Source: an uncultured Sphingomonadaceae bacterium
Lineage (GTDB): Bacteria; Pseudomonadota; Alphaproteobacteria; Sphingomonadales; Sphingomonadaceae
DNA: 5,548 nucleotides
Assembly (NCBI GenBank): GCA_946480515.1
Contig: CAMLKX010000132.1
Location: forward strand, 1 to 5,548
Direction: 5' to 3'
The translations under genes were made by a program, and so were the position numbers. Below the pieces are notes generated by a model. It searched no databases, had not been told where the DNA came from, and worked only from the letters and a program-made list of their open reading frames with translations. Below are positions 1 to 5,548 of this stretch, piece by piece; position 1 is the stretch's first letter, and each line of letters starts with the position of its first letter.

Positions 1-880
1 GCGTTACCCGTGGCCGTCCATCCGCAGCGGACTTCTCGACCTCGACCAGCTTGAGCAGCGGGTCCTTCGAGGCGGGCCCCGATACCGCCGGGACACGGGT
101 CGCCGCCAGCCGGACGGCGCTGTTCCGCAGCATTGCCGCGTTCGGTTCCCGCCCCGAATAGTCCTGGGTGAAAGCGGTCGGTCGGCCCCAGCCGCCGCTC
201 CAGCGGTAAAAGATGTGCGCGCCGACAATCGCCGATTTGACGAGGCTGGCGGACCAGTAGGGCACGATCCAGTTGGTGTGGTAGTGTGTGGCGTTGCCGA
301 CGGGCGCGTAGACGTATCCGGCCAGCGCCGCCTTCGCCACCTCACGCGCCCGATCCCATGCCCATCTGGCCGGCCCACGCGAGAGAGAGCCGTCGCAGGT
401 GAAGGTGAACTGGCAGCCTGTGGCCCGCTCCGAGCCCTGATAGATGACCCCGCAGATTGAGCTTGGGAATGCCGGGTGACGAACCCTGTTCAGCACCACC
501 TGCGCGACGGCGCGCTGTCCATCGACAGGTTCATTGCCTGCCTCATAATAAATAGCGCTGGTCAGGCATTCGAGCGCATCATTTCCGGCGCTGGCCTTGA
601 ATGGCCGGGCAGGCGTGGATGCACCAGCAATCGGAACGGCCGCATTGATCTCGGCTGCCGTCTTGGCAGCGACCGGCTGGGCGATGAGCGGCTCTGGGAC
701 AGGCGGAACAGACATGGCCGTCTCCAGCTTAACCTCGGGCCGCGGCAGGTTAACCACGACAGCTCCTGCGATGCCTGCAATCGCGGCAACTCCGCCGACG
801 CCCGCAAGCGCCAGCGCGAGCGGTTCGCGGCGGCACACGAGCAGCAGCTCGCGGGCTGAAGGAAGGGCGACACGCTTCAT
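1..880 (-). CDS. SleB/CwlJ-type cell wall hydrolase, membrane-anchored, 3' end beyond the window
   Basis: This reading frame is open from an ATG at 880 to the left edge, giving 293 residues with no stop, so the C-terminus is missing. Residues about 20-43 form a single hydrophobic segment (LALALAGVGG onward), probably an uncleaved signal anchor that places the enzyme in the periplasm. A Pro/Ala-rich linker follows to about residue 95. Residues about 102-235 match the Hydrolase_2 (SleB/CwlJ) domain: CLTSAIYYEAGNE with E113 as the expected catalytic acid, then GQRAVAQVVLNRVRHPAFP, GCQFTFTCDG, ATHYHTNW (residues 197-204) and FYRWSGGWGRP. Proteins of this family are peptidoglycan amidases or lytic transglycosylases. 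In non-sporulating alphaproteobacteria they are thought to act in wall remodelling, and the exact bond cut is not settled by sequence. No Shine-Dalgarno sequence precedes the ATG. A likely promoter lies just upstream, so the gene may be transcribed separately from DUF2842. Family call is strong; cellular role is inferred. Confidence 0.9.
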   Translation of the reverse strand, partial: MKRVALPSARELLLVCRREPLALALAGVGGVAAIAGIAGAVVVNLPRPEVKLETAMSVPPVPEPLIAQPVAAKTAAEINAAVPIAGASTPARPFKASAGNDALECLTSAIYYEAGNEPVDGQRAVAQVVLNRVRHPAFPSSICGVIYQGSERATGCQFTFTCDGSLSRGPARWAWDRAREVAKAALAGYVYAPVGNATHYHTNWIVPYWSASLVKSAIVGAHIFYRWSGGWGRPTAFTQDYSGREPNAAMLRNSAVRLAATRVPAVSGPASKDPLLKLVEVEKSAADGRPRVT

Positions 881-892
881 GGCAGGCCGCGG

Positions 893-921
893 AACATAGT
901 GGAAAAGGGCCGAATCTTCAA
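893..921 (-). promoter_or_regulatory. Candidate housekeeping promoter of the cell wall hydrolase gene
   Basis: Read on the minus strand, TTGAAG (921-916) and TATGTT (898-893) are separated by exactly 17 nt, a good match to the -35 and -10 boxes of a sigma-70-type promoter. Transcription would start near 886, only about six bases before the ATG at 880. The leader would then be too short for a ribosome binding site, and none is visible. The -35 box lies in the 43-base gap after the DUF2842 stop. This is inferred from motif matching only. Confidence 0.45.
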
Positions 922-923
922 TG

Positions 924-1142
924 TCAGCCGGGTGGCACCCGCCAATTCCCGGTCTCCATCCAACGTAAGAGCGGCTTGAGCGGCGCGATCCAAATGATGC
1001 CTGCGGCGAGATAGAAGATGGCCTGGACCAGGATCGGCCAATCACCCACGAAATTCGAGAGCGACCCGACGAGGGCCGCCCATAAGACGATTAGGGCGAT
1101 GATCGCGAAGACTCCGACCGGCTTGCGCCAACTTGGGTTCAT
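924..1142 (-). CDS. DUF2842 family small inner-membrane protein
   Basis: A 72-residue protein with two predicted transmembrane helices, at about residues 10-32 (VFAIIALIVLWAALVG) and 37-58 (ILVQAIFYLAAGIIWIAPL). They are joined by a short loop, and the tail ends in RWMETGNW, which matches the conserved C-terminal motif I associate with DUF2842. The family is common in alphaproteobacteria and has no established function. The start codon overlaps the stop of the upstream cyclo-ligase gene in the sequence ATGA (1142-1139), so the two are almost certainly cotranscribed and translationally coupled. The basic N-terminus (NPSWRKP) before helix 1 suggests a cytoplasmic N-terminus. No catalytic motif is visible. 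A link to folate metabolism is suggested only by position. Confidence 0.85.
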   Translation of the reverse strand: MNPSWRKPVGVFAIIALIVLWAALVGSLSNFVGDWPILVQAIFYLAAGIIWIAPLKPLLRWMETGNWRVPPG

Positions 1143-1723
1143 CGATCGAACTCAATCAAGCTGTCTGGTGAAGCGAAAGCATCGAGGGGGATGTCCCACG
1201 CTTCATGGGCGATGTGCCCATCGACCAGTTGGAAGGCCCAGCCGATGCCGATCAGCCGGGCGCCAGACTCCCGCAATTTGGGCAGGGCGCGATCATAATG
1301 CCCCTTGCCCTGGCCGATCCTGTGCCCCGTGCGATCGATTGCGATGAGCGGGATCAGCACAAGGTCAGGCGTAACCTCGGGCGAATGATCGGCCGGTTGG
1401 AGAATGGCCCAGGGGCCCGGATCAACTGCTGGGCCGGCGCGAAACACCATATGATGATCGCGTCCAGCGAAAGCGGGGAATGCCACGGATTTCCCGAGGG
1501 CCGTGGCCCGTTCGAGCGCTTGCAGCGGGCTGATCTCGTCGCGCATCGGATGGTAACCGGCGACGCTGGTGGCTGCGCTGAGTTCGGGCATCAATCGATC
1601 CGCAAGCCGGCTCTCAAGCGATTCGCGCATCGCGGGGCTGAGCGACTGCGTCAGCGACCGCCGCTGAGCGCGGACCGATTGACGAAGGCTCGGCTTATCA
1701 AGGGAGGGTGACGGGACCACCAT
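1139..1723 (-). CDS. 5-formyltetrahydrofolate cyclo-ligase (5,10-methenyltetrahydrofolate synthetase)
   Basis: The enzyme converts 5-formyltetrahydrofolate plus ATP to 5,10-methenyltetrahydrofolate in the cytoplasm, returning a storage or inhibitory folate to the one-carbon pool. From the start chosen here it has 194 residues, a normal family length. Visible signatures are the N-terminal LDKPSLRQSVRAQRR basic helix, YHPMRDEISP (substrate region), FPAFAGRDHHMVFR, and the C-terminal ATP/phosphate loop PDLVLIPLIAIDRTGHRIGQ followed by GKGHYDRAL. The loop has His where many homologues have Tyr or Phe (GYYD/GFYD). The frame stays open to an upstream ATG at 1753 (204 residues). I prefer the ATG at 1723, or GTG at 1720, because conserved homology begins only about nine residues later and the upstream ATG lies deeper inside the 6S RNA. 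Neither start has a good Shine-Dalgarno sequence. It is the ygfA/fau homologue downstream of 6S RNA, as in many proteobacteria. The stop overlaps the DUF2842 start. Confidence 0.92.
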   Translation of the reverse strand: MVVPSPSLDKPSLRQSVRAQRRSLTQSLSPAMRESLESRLADRLMPELSAATSVAGYHPMRDEISPLQALERATALGKSVAFPAFAGRDHHMVFRAGPAVDPGPWAILQPADHSPEVTPDLVLIPLIAIDRTGHRIGQGKGHYDRALPKLRESGARLIGIGWAFQLVDGHIAHEAWDIPLDAFASPDSLIEFDR

Positions 1724-1865
1724 GGCCGTTTGCCGGAAATCCTCTGACGCCACAAACGTCAGGTGGGCGCCATGTGCGTCGGGCCAGGGCCCGGGCAGGG
1801 ATAGCTCCCTTGGATCGGTAATCGCCTCAGGGATGTTCGAAGGCTCGTACCGGGTAGTGCCCGTC
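1710..1865 (-). ncRNA. ssrS: 6S RNA
   Basis: 6S RNA binds sigma-70 RNA polymerase holoenzyme by mimicking an open promoter and represses housekeeping transcription in stationary phase. The sequence between zapA and the cyclo-ligase gene, its classic location, can fold accordingly. The 5' end GACGGG (1865-1860) pairs perfectly with CCCGTC (1715-1710), and CAC (1859-1857) with GTG (1720-1718) across a two-base bulge, closing a long irregular stem. The 5' arm contains CCCTGAGGCGAT (1832-1821), nearly the same as the E. coli 6S stretch CCCUGAGCCGAU at the pRNA-template side of the central bubble. The apical part holds GGGA/TCCC, GGGCC/GGCCC and CTGACG/CGTCAG hairpins (within 1810-1744). Length, about 156 nt, fits alphaproteobacterial 6S RNAs. 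Ends are set by pairing and the upstream promoter and may be off by several bases. The 3' arm overlaps the start of the cyclo-ligase gene. Confidence 0.8.
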
Positions 1866-1872
1866 GGCTCTT

Positions 1873-1901
1873 CATCTAGGAAGTCGCGGCGCCATTCTCA
1901 A
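1873..1901 (-). promoter_or_regulatory. Candidate promoter of 6S RNA, inside the 3' end of zapA
   Basis: On the minus strand, TTGAGA (1901-1896, preceded by C as in many alphaproteobacterial -35 boxes) and TAGATG (1878-1873) are spaced by 17 nt. Eight bases after the -10 box is G1865, which is exactly the first base of the predicted 6S closing stem. The -10 box contains the zapA TAG stop codon. The agreement between promoter spacing and RNA fold is the main support; no transcript data are available. Confidence 0.55.
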
Positions 1902-2205
1902 GCGCGTCGGCAAGGGATTCCAGCCGCGCTGCGAGGACCTCGGCCCGAGCGAGGACCGCGTCGCTGACCGGTGCCGGCAACGGGGTCGGCTGCGGCTGCG
2001 GCGCGCCCTTTTCGAGGATCTCGTCGGCGATCAGGAGAGCGGCGTAGAGGAGCTGACGGGACTCGGACATGGACCCAAGCCCGGCAAGAGCCTCCCGGCT
2101 GCGCGAATCGATCAGGTCAGCGGCCCGCCGGAGATTCTCTTCCTCCCCAGCACGACAGGCGACCCGGTATTGGCGTCCGGTGATGCTGATGTCGACCTCG
2201 GCCAC
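1876..2205 (-). CDS. zapA: Cell division protein ZapA
   Basis: ZapA binds FtsZ in the cytoplasm and promotes bundling of its filaments, stabilising the Z ring. The 109-residue product starts at GTG (2205). The N-terminal globular part (about 1-45) shows the family pattern ISITGRQYRVACRAGEEENL. It is followed by the helix SESRQLLYAALLIADEILE (about 47-65), matching the family's conserved ALxIADEL stretch. A proline-rich linker (PQPQPTPLPAP, about 69-79) leads into a C-terminal helix (LARAEVLAARLESLADALE) likely to form the coiled coil used for dimer or tetramer assembly. Length is normal for alphaproteobacterial ZapA. The start is only four bases after the stop of the upstream coiled-coil protein gene, so the two are probably one transcript. 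The 3' end carries a candidate 6S RNA promoter. The GTG start has only a weak AGGG-like ribosome site. Confidence 0.93.
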   Translation of the reverse strand: MAEVDISITGRQYRVACRAGEEENLRRAADLIDSRSREALAGLGSMSESRQLLYAALLIADEILEKGAPQPQPTPLPAPVSDAVLARAEVLAARLESLADALENGAATS

Positions 2206-2209
2206 GAAC

Positions 2210-2383
2210 TTAGGACCCTGCTTCTTGGATCAGGGTGTCGAGGTCGGCGATTGCGTTGCGCACGCGCTCCCGCAGCAGCTCATTCTGCTTCCTTGCCGCG
2301 CCGTCCAGCCGAATCGCCGCTTCGATCCGGCTGACCGCGCGCTCGGCCCTTTGAAGTGCCGTTTCGATGTCACCATCGCTCAT
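2210..2383 (-). CDS. Small coiled-coil protein encoded immediately upstream of zapA, function unknown
   Basis: A 57-residue, mostly helical protein starting MSDGDIETALQRAERAVSRI and ending DLDTLIQEAGS. Hydrophobic residues recur at heptad-like spacing (I6, L9, V16, I19, I23, then L39, V43, I46, L49, I52), and the charged residues between them suggest a single coiled coil through most of the length. It has no signal peptide or membrane segment. The frame is open much further upstream (to 2641), but that part overlaps tkt on the other strand and looks like its shadow. I therefore chose the ATG at 2383; an in-frame ATG at 2395 (adding MPLV) is possible. No Shine-Dalgarno sequence is visible for either. 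The four-base spacing to zapA suggests cotranscription and perhaps a role in division, which is inference from position only. Small coiled-coil partners of ZapA exist (ZapB in enterics), but no specific homology to ZapB is claimed. Confidence 0.7.
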   Translation of the reverse strand: MSDGDIETALQRAERAVSRIEAAIRLDGAARKQNELLRERVRNAIADLDTLIQEAGS

Positions 2384-2513
2384 CACCAGCGGCATAGCAG
2401 GATGAAAACGTCGAGCAAGGTTGACGCTGAACGCCTCTCCGACCAAAGACGCCGCTGCCGCCGGTTGAGCCCGAATCCCTTGCGGATCGCCGTCATCATT
2501 CCTTGGAGCGAAA
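2384..2513. other. Divergent intergenic region between the zapA operon and tkt-gap
   Basis: This 130-base gap must hold promoters for both directions. On the plus strand TTGACG (2421-2426) resembles a -35 box but has no convincing -10 at 17 nt. On the minus strand TTGCTC followed after 16 nt by TATGCC (about 2398-2393) is a weak promoter candidate, which would start a transcript almost at the 2383 ATG. A 38-codon minus-strand frame (2383-2499) also lies here. I see no clear operator palindrome or riboswitch. Confidence 0.4.
2505..2508 (+). promoter_or_regulatory. Ribosome binding site of tkt (GGAG)
   Basis: GGAG ends five bases before the ATG at 2514, a normal Shine-Dalgarno spacing. It fixes the tkt start, since the next in-frame ATG (M17) would remove family-conserved N-terminal sequence. 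Confidence 0.75.
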
Positions 2514-4487
2514 ATGCCGCCGACCCAACGTCGCCTTGCTAACGCAATCCGCGCACTGTCCATGGACGCGGTCGAGGCGGCCAACAGCGGCCACCCCGGA
2601 ATGCCGATGGGCATGGCCGACGCCGCGACGACGCTGTTCACGCGCTATCTGAAATTCGATCCGGCGGACCCTCATTGGCCGGATCGCGACCGTTTCGTCT
2701 TGTCAGCCGGTCATGGATCGATGCTGATCTATGCGCTGCTGCACCTCACCGGGCATGCGCGGCCAACGATTGAGGACATCCGTAACTTCCGTCAGCTCGG
2801 TTCGCCCTGCGCCGGTCACCCGGAGAATTTCGAGCTTGCTGGCGTCGAAGCGACCACCGGTCCGCTGGGCCAGGGGCTGGCGATGGCGGTCGGAATGGCG
2901 ATCGCGGAGCGGCACCTCAACGCCATTTATGGGGATGAACTGGTCGACCACCGCACCTTTGTGATCGCAGGTGACGGCTGCCTGATGGAAGGCGTCAATC
3001 ATGAGGCGATCGGGCTCGCGGGGCATCTCAAGCTCGGCCGTCTGATCGTGCTGTGGGACGATAACCGGATCACCATCGACGGATCGACCGATCTCAGCCG
3101 CAACGAAGATGTGATCGCCCGCTACGAAGCCTCCGGTTGGCAGACGGTCGAATGCGACGGGATGGACAGCGTCAAGGTCGCCAAGGCCCTTGATGAGGCG
3201 CTTGCCGACGGCCGGCCCTCGCTGGTCCGGTGCAAGACGGTCATCGGCTACGGCGCTCCAAACAAGCAAGGCACCGCCGCTACTCACGGATCGCCGCTGG
3301 GTGTTGATGAAGTCGCTGCAGCGCGCCAGGAACTTGGCTGGGACTTCCCGCCGTTCGAAATTCCGGAGGACATCGCCAAGGGGTGGCGGGCTGCCGGCCA
3401 GCGCAGCTCGGGCGAGCGGCGGAAGTGGCTCGAACGCCTGGAAAAGAGCGGCAAGAAGGAAGAATTCGAAGCGCGGATCGCGGGCCGTTGCGACGACAGT
3501 TGGCTCAAGCCGCATCTCGAAGCGCTGATCGCGGAAAAGCCCAAGGTAGCGACCCGCAAGGCGTCCGAAAATGCGCTGGCCGTGATCAATCCCGTCGTCC
3601 AGGCGACAATCGGCGGCTCGGCCGACCTGACGGGATCAAACAATACGAAGACCAAAGACCTTCTGCCGCTCGACTCCCGCAATTACGGCGGCCGCTACAT
3701 TTATTACGGCATTCGTGAGTTCGGCATGGCGGCCGCGATGAACGGCATGGCGCTGCACGGCGGGGTCGTTCCTTACGGCGGAACCTTCCTGGTCTTCTCC
3801 GACTATTCACGCCCGGCGATCCGCCTTTCGGCGCTGCAGGGCGCCAAGGTCATTCACGTCATGACCCACGATTCAATCGGGCTCGGCGAGGACGGCCCGA
3901 CGCACCAGCCGATCGAGCATCTGATGAGCTTGCGGGCGATGCCTGACATCGACGTCTACCGTCCGGCTGATGCCGTTGAGACAGCGGAGTGCTGGGCCGC
4001 CGCGCTGGCCAGTGACGGACCTTCGGTGCTTGCACTGACGAGGCAAAATTTGCGCGCCGTCCGCACTCAGGCGGAAGAGGCGAATCTCAGCGCCCGGGGC
4101 GGCTACCGACTGCGGGGTGCAGTGGCAGCGCGGCAGGTCGTGCTGATCGCGACCGGGTCCGAGGTCGAGATCGCCCTGGATGTCGCCGAAAGGCTTGAAG
4201 CGGAAGGCGTCGGTGCCGACGTCATCTCGCTGCCGTGCTGGGAGCGGTTCGAACAGCAGAGCGAAGAGTATCGGTCCGACCTTCTGCCGACCGGCGCGTT
4301 GCGCGTGTCGATCGAGGCGGGAAGCACCTTCGGCTGGGAGCGGATCACCGGCCTTGATGGCCTGCGCTTCGGCATCGACCGGTTCGGCGGGTCCGCGCCA
4401 GCGACGGACCTGTACAAGCATTTCGGCCTCACCGCAGAGGCGATTGCGCCGCAAATCCTGACGGCGCTCAATTCAAAGGGGAAGTGA
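2514..4487 (+). CDS. tkt: Transketolase
   Basis: This cytoplasmic, thiamine diphosphate- and divalent-metal-dependent enzyme moves two-carbon ketol units between sugar phosphates, such as xylulose 5-phosphate, ribose 5-phosphate and erythrose 4-phosphate. It works in the non-oxidative pentose phosphate pathway. The 657 residues are full length for the family. N-terminal domain: SGHPGMPMG with H27, [10 protein letters not shown] with H67, H102, GPLGQG (116-121), and the ThDP/metal motif GDG (153-155) through DDN ending at N184; H258 lies in ATHGSPLG. Middle domain: R348 in [15 protein letters not shown] (368-377), the cofactor-activating glutamate E402 in [19 protein letters not shown]452 in [16 protein letters not shown] with D460 and H464, and R510 in TRQN. 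C-terminal domain: [14 protein letters not shown] and [10 protein letters not shown]. All expected catalytic and substrate-binding residues are present. The stop is one base before the gap ATG, so tkt and gap form an operon. A strong ribosome site precedes the start. Confidence 0.97.
   Translation: MPPTQRRLANAIRALSMDAVEAANSGHPGMPMGMADAATTLFTRYLKFDPADPHWPDRDRFVLSAGHGSMLIYALLHLTGHARPTIEDIRNFRQLGSPCAGHPENFELAGVEATTGPLGQGLAMAVGMAIAERHLNAIYGDELVDHRTFVIAGDGCLMEGVNHEAIGLAGHLKLGRLIVLWDDNRITIDGSTDLSRNEDVIARYEASGWQTVECDGMDSVKVAKALDEALADGRPSLVRCKTVIGYGAPNKQGTAATHGSPLGVDEVAAARQELGWDFPPFEIPEDIAKGWRAAGQRSSGERRKWLERLEKSGKKEEFEARIAGRCDDSWLKPHLEALIAEKPKVATRKASENALAVINPVVQATIGGSADLTGSNNTKTKDLLPLDSRNYGGRYIYYGIREFGMAAAMNGMALHGGVVPYGGTFLVFSDYSRPAIRLSALQGAKVIHVMTHDSIGLGEDGPTHQPIEHLMSLRAMPDIDVYRPADAVETAECWAAALASDGPSVLALTRQNLRAVRTQAEEANLSARGGYRLRGAVAARQVVLIATGSEVEIALDVAERLEAEGVGADVISLPCWERFEQQSEEYRSDLLPTGALRVSIEAGSTFGWERITGLDGLRFGIDRFGGSAPATDLYKHFGLTAEAIAPQILTALNSKGK
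4476..4483 (+). promoter_or_regulatory. Ribosome binding site of gap, within the end of tkt
   Basis: The purine-rich stretch AAGGGGAAG around 4476-4483 lies in the last codons of tkt and ends about five bases before the gap ATG at 4489. It is a strong Shine-Dalgarno match, so translation initiation of gap looks normal even though its coding frame is broken further on. Confidence 0.7.
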
Positions 4488-4488
4488 C

Positions 4489-5480
4489 ATGGCAACGCGT
4501 GTTGCAATCAATGGCTTCGGCCGAATCGGCCGGCTCGTGGCCCGGGCTATTCTCGAGCGAGCGGACTGTGGGCTTGAGCTGGTCGCGATCAACGATCTCG
4601 CCGACGCGAAGGCAAACGCGATGCTATTCAAGCGCGACAGCGTCCATGGTCTGTTTCCGGGGGAGGTTTCTGCGGAAACAGACGCCATCGTCGTCAACGG
4701 TAAGCGCATCGCGGTCACTGCCGAGCGCGACCCGGCGAAGCTTCCGCACGCTGCTCATGGTGTCGAGCTTGCCTTGGAATGCACCGGTTTCTTCACCGAC
4801 CGCGCCGGCGGCGAAAAGCATGTGCAAGCGGGCGCCAAGCGGGTGCTGATCTCCGCTCCCGCAAAAGGGGTCGACCTGACGGTGGTGTACGGAGTCAACC
4901 ATGACCGCCTGACCGCCGACCACACGATCGTCTCGAATGCGTCGTGCACCACAAACTGCCTGGCACCGGTCGCCAAGGTGATGAATGATCTGATCGGGAT
5001 CGAGCGCGGACTCATGACCACGATCAGAAAATCCTCGATCAGATCCATAGCGATCCACGCCGCGCCCGCGCCGCGGCAATGTCGATCATCCCGACGACCA
5101 CCGGGGCTGCCCGCGCCGTCGGCGAGGTCCTGCCTGAGCTCAAGGGCAAGCTGGACGGCTCCGCAGTCCGGGTCCCGACGCCCAACGTCAGCCTCGTCGA
5201 CCTGACCTTCACGCCCAAGCGCGACACCAGTGTCGAGGAAGTCAATGGCGCGCTCAAGGCGGCCAGCGAATCCGGGCCGCTGAAGGGCATTCTCGCCTAC
5301 ACCGACGAGCCTTTGGTCTCGATCGACCTCAACCATGTTGCCGCCAGCTCCACCGTCGATAGTCTCGAAACCGCTGTGCTGGAAGGCAAGCTGGTGCGCG
5401 TCGTGAGCTGGTACGACAATGAGTGGGGCTTCTCCAACCGCATGGTCGACACGGCCTGCGCAATGGCGCGGCTGGGGTGA
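4489..5480 (+). pseudogene. gap: Type I glyceraldehyde-3-phosphate dehydrogenase, frameshifted with loss of the catalytic His segment
   Basis: GAPDH oxidises glyceraldehyde 3-phosphate with NAD(P)+ and phosphate to 1,3-bisphosphoglycerate. The first frame encodes residues 1-179: Rossmann motif GFGRIGR (9-15), [22 protein letters not shown], and the active-site cysteine C153 in [12 protein letters not shown], then GLMTTI. The family continues with a His-Ala-Tyr-Thr-Asn-Asp-Gln-like segment containing the catalytic histidine. Here it is absent, and homology resumes in another frame at 5028 ([12 protein letters not shown]), running through [22 protein letters not shown] and [13 protein letters not shown] to a stop at 5480. 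The span of 992 nt is not a multiple of three; adding 19 nt would give 336 residues, the usual length. As written, translation from 4489 gives 238 residues with about 59 unrelated ones, ending at 5205. Both halves are otherwise well conserved, with no other lesion, so the break is recent or an assembly error. It is the second gene of a tkt-gap operon. Confidence 0.88.
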
Positions 5481-5492
5481 AGGGGATGCGGT

Positions 5493-5548
5493 CTACCGCG
5501 CCCCGTTCGCCCCGAGCACGGTGAGCGGCAGCAACGTGATCGTTAGGT
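5493..5548 (-). CDS. Possible C-terminal tail of a convergent gene, mostly outside the window
   Basis: On the minus strand a frame enters from the right edge and reads LTITLLPLTVLGANGAR before a TAG at 5495-5493, twelve bases beyond the gap stop. The segment is hydrophobic and could be the end of a convergently transcribed gene. Seventeen open codons are easily found by chance at this base composition, so this is only a tentative placement. No pgk start is seen on the plus strand in the last 68 bases, and no clear terminator hairpin. Confidence 0.2.
   Translation of the reverse strand, partial: LTITLLPLTVLGANGAR

Noticed and set aside
215..899. Plus-strand open frames of 81, 127 and 100 codons across the left end
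   Set aside because: They lie opposite the cell wall hydrolase, whose minus-strand frame shows clear family motifs throughout. Their own translations show no domain-like pattern.
1741..1760. CTGACG/CGTCAG hairpin as a Rho-independent terminator after zapA
   Set aside because: No run of T follows on the minus strand, and the hairpin fits as part of the 6S RNA fold.
2384..2641. N-terminal extension of the coiled-coil protein to an ATG at 2641
   Set aside because: The extension overlaps the 5' end of tkt on the opposite strand and its residues look like antisense of transketolase; the helical pattern begins only at about 2383.
2703..3515. Long 270-codon minus-strand frame within tkt
   Set aside because: It is the antisense shadow of a high-GC gene with strong codon bias; tkt on the plus strand has every expected motif, and the antisense product matches nothing recognisable.
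5025..5028. Programmed ribosomal frameshift in gap
   Set aside because: A frameshift could rejoin the frames but could not restore the missing seven-residue catalytic segment, and no slippery heptamer with a downstream structure is evident. Deletion or sequencing error explains it better.
4755..5336. 193-codon minus-strand frame opposite gap
   Set aside because: Antisense shadow of gap; it crosses the frameshift point without disruption only because it lies in an unrelated frame, and it shows no domain-like sequence.
5079..5480. Separate 133-residue gene starting at ATG 5079
   Set aside because: GAPDH homology in this frame begins at 5028, upstream of the ATG, so this is the C-terminal half of the broken gap and not an independent gene, although internal initiation cannot be excluded.
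5490..5525. Terminator hairpin after gap
   Set aside because: The GC-rich repeats here (two CGGGGCG-like copies on the minus strand) are direct, not inverted, and there is no T tract.

Overview
The window looks like a chromosomal segment from a GC-rich alphaproteobacterium, most likely of the order Sphingomonadales. This is inferred from the gene content and order (SleB-type cell wall hydrolase, DUF2842, 5-formyltetrahydrofolate cyclo-ligase, 6S RNA, zapA, small coiled-coil protein, then divergent tkt-gap) and from protein style; no database search was possible. Coding density is high, and I see no mobile elements, CRISPR array, tRNA or rRNA.

Left half (1-2383) is read on the minus strand. 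In transcription order it holds a 57-residue coiled-coil protein, the division factor ZapA, a 6S RNA of about 156 nt with its own promoter inside the end of zapA, 5-formyltetrahydrofolate cyclo-ligase, a two-helix DUF2842 membrane protein whose start overlaps the ligase stop (ATGA), and a membrane-anchored SleB-type cell wall hydrolase that runs off the left edge and appears to have its own promoter. The zapA-6S-ligase order is a classic proteobacterial arrangement. Here the 3' arm of the 6S closing stem overlaps the start of the ligase gene.

Right half (2514-5480) is read on the plus strand. It holds an intact 657-residue transketolase, followed after one base by a type I glyceraldehyde-3-phosphate dehydrogenase (gap). 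Together these link the non-oxidative pentose phosphate pathway to lower glycolysis or the Entner-Doudoroff pathway. The gap gene is broken: at position 5025/5026 about 19 nt seem to be missing, removing the segment that normally carries the catalytic histidine and shifting the frame. Restoring 19 nt would give exactly 336 residues, the normal family length, so this is either a recent 19-nt deletion or an assembly error. Only 68 bases follow gap, and pgk does not begin there.

I found no wholly new system. The most informative signals are the gap lesion and the compact promoter/6S RNA/ligase overlap.
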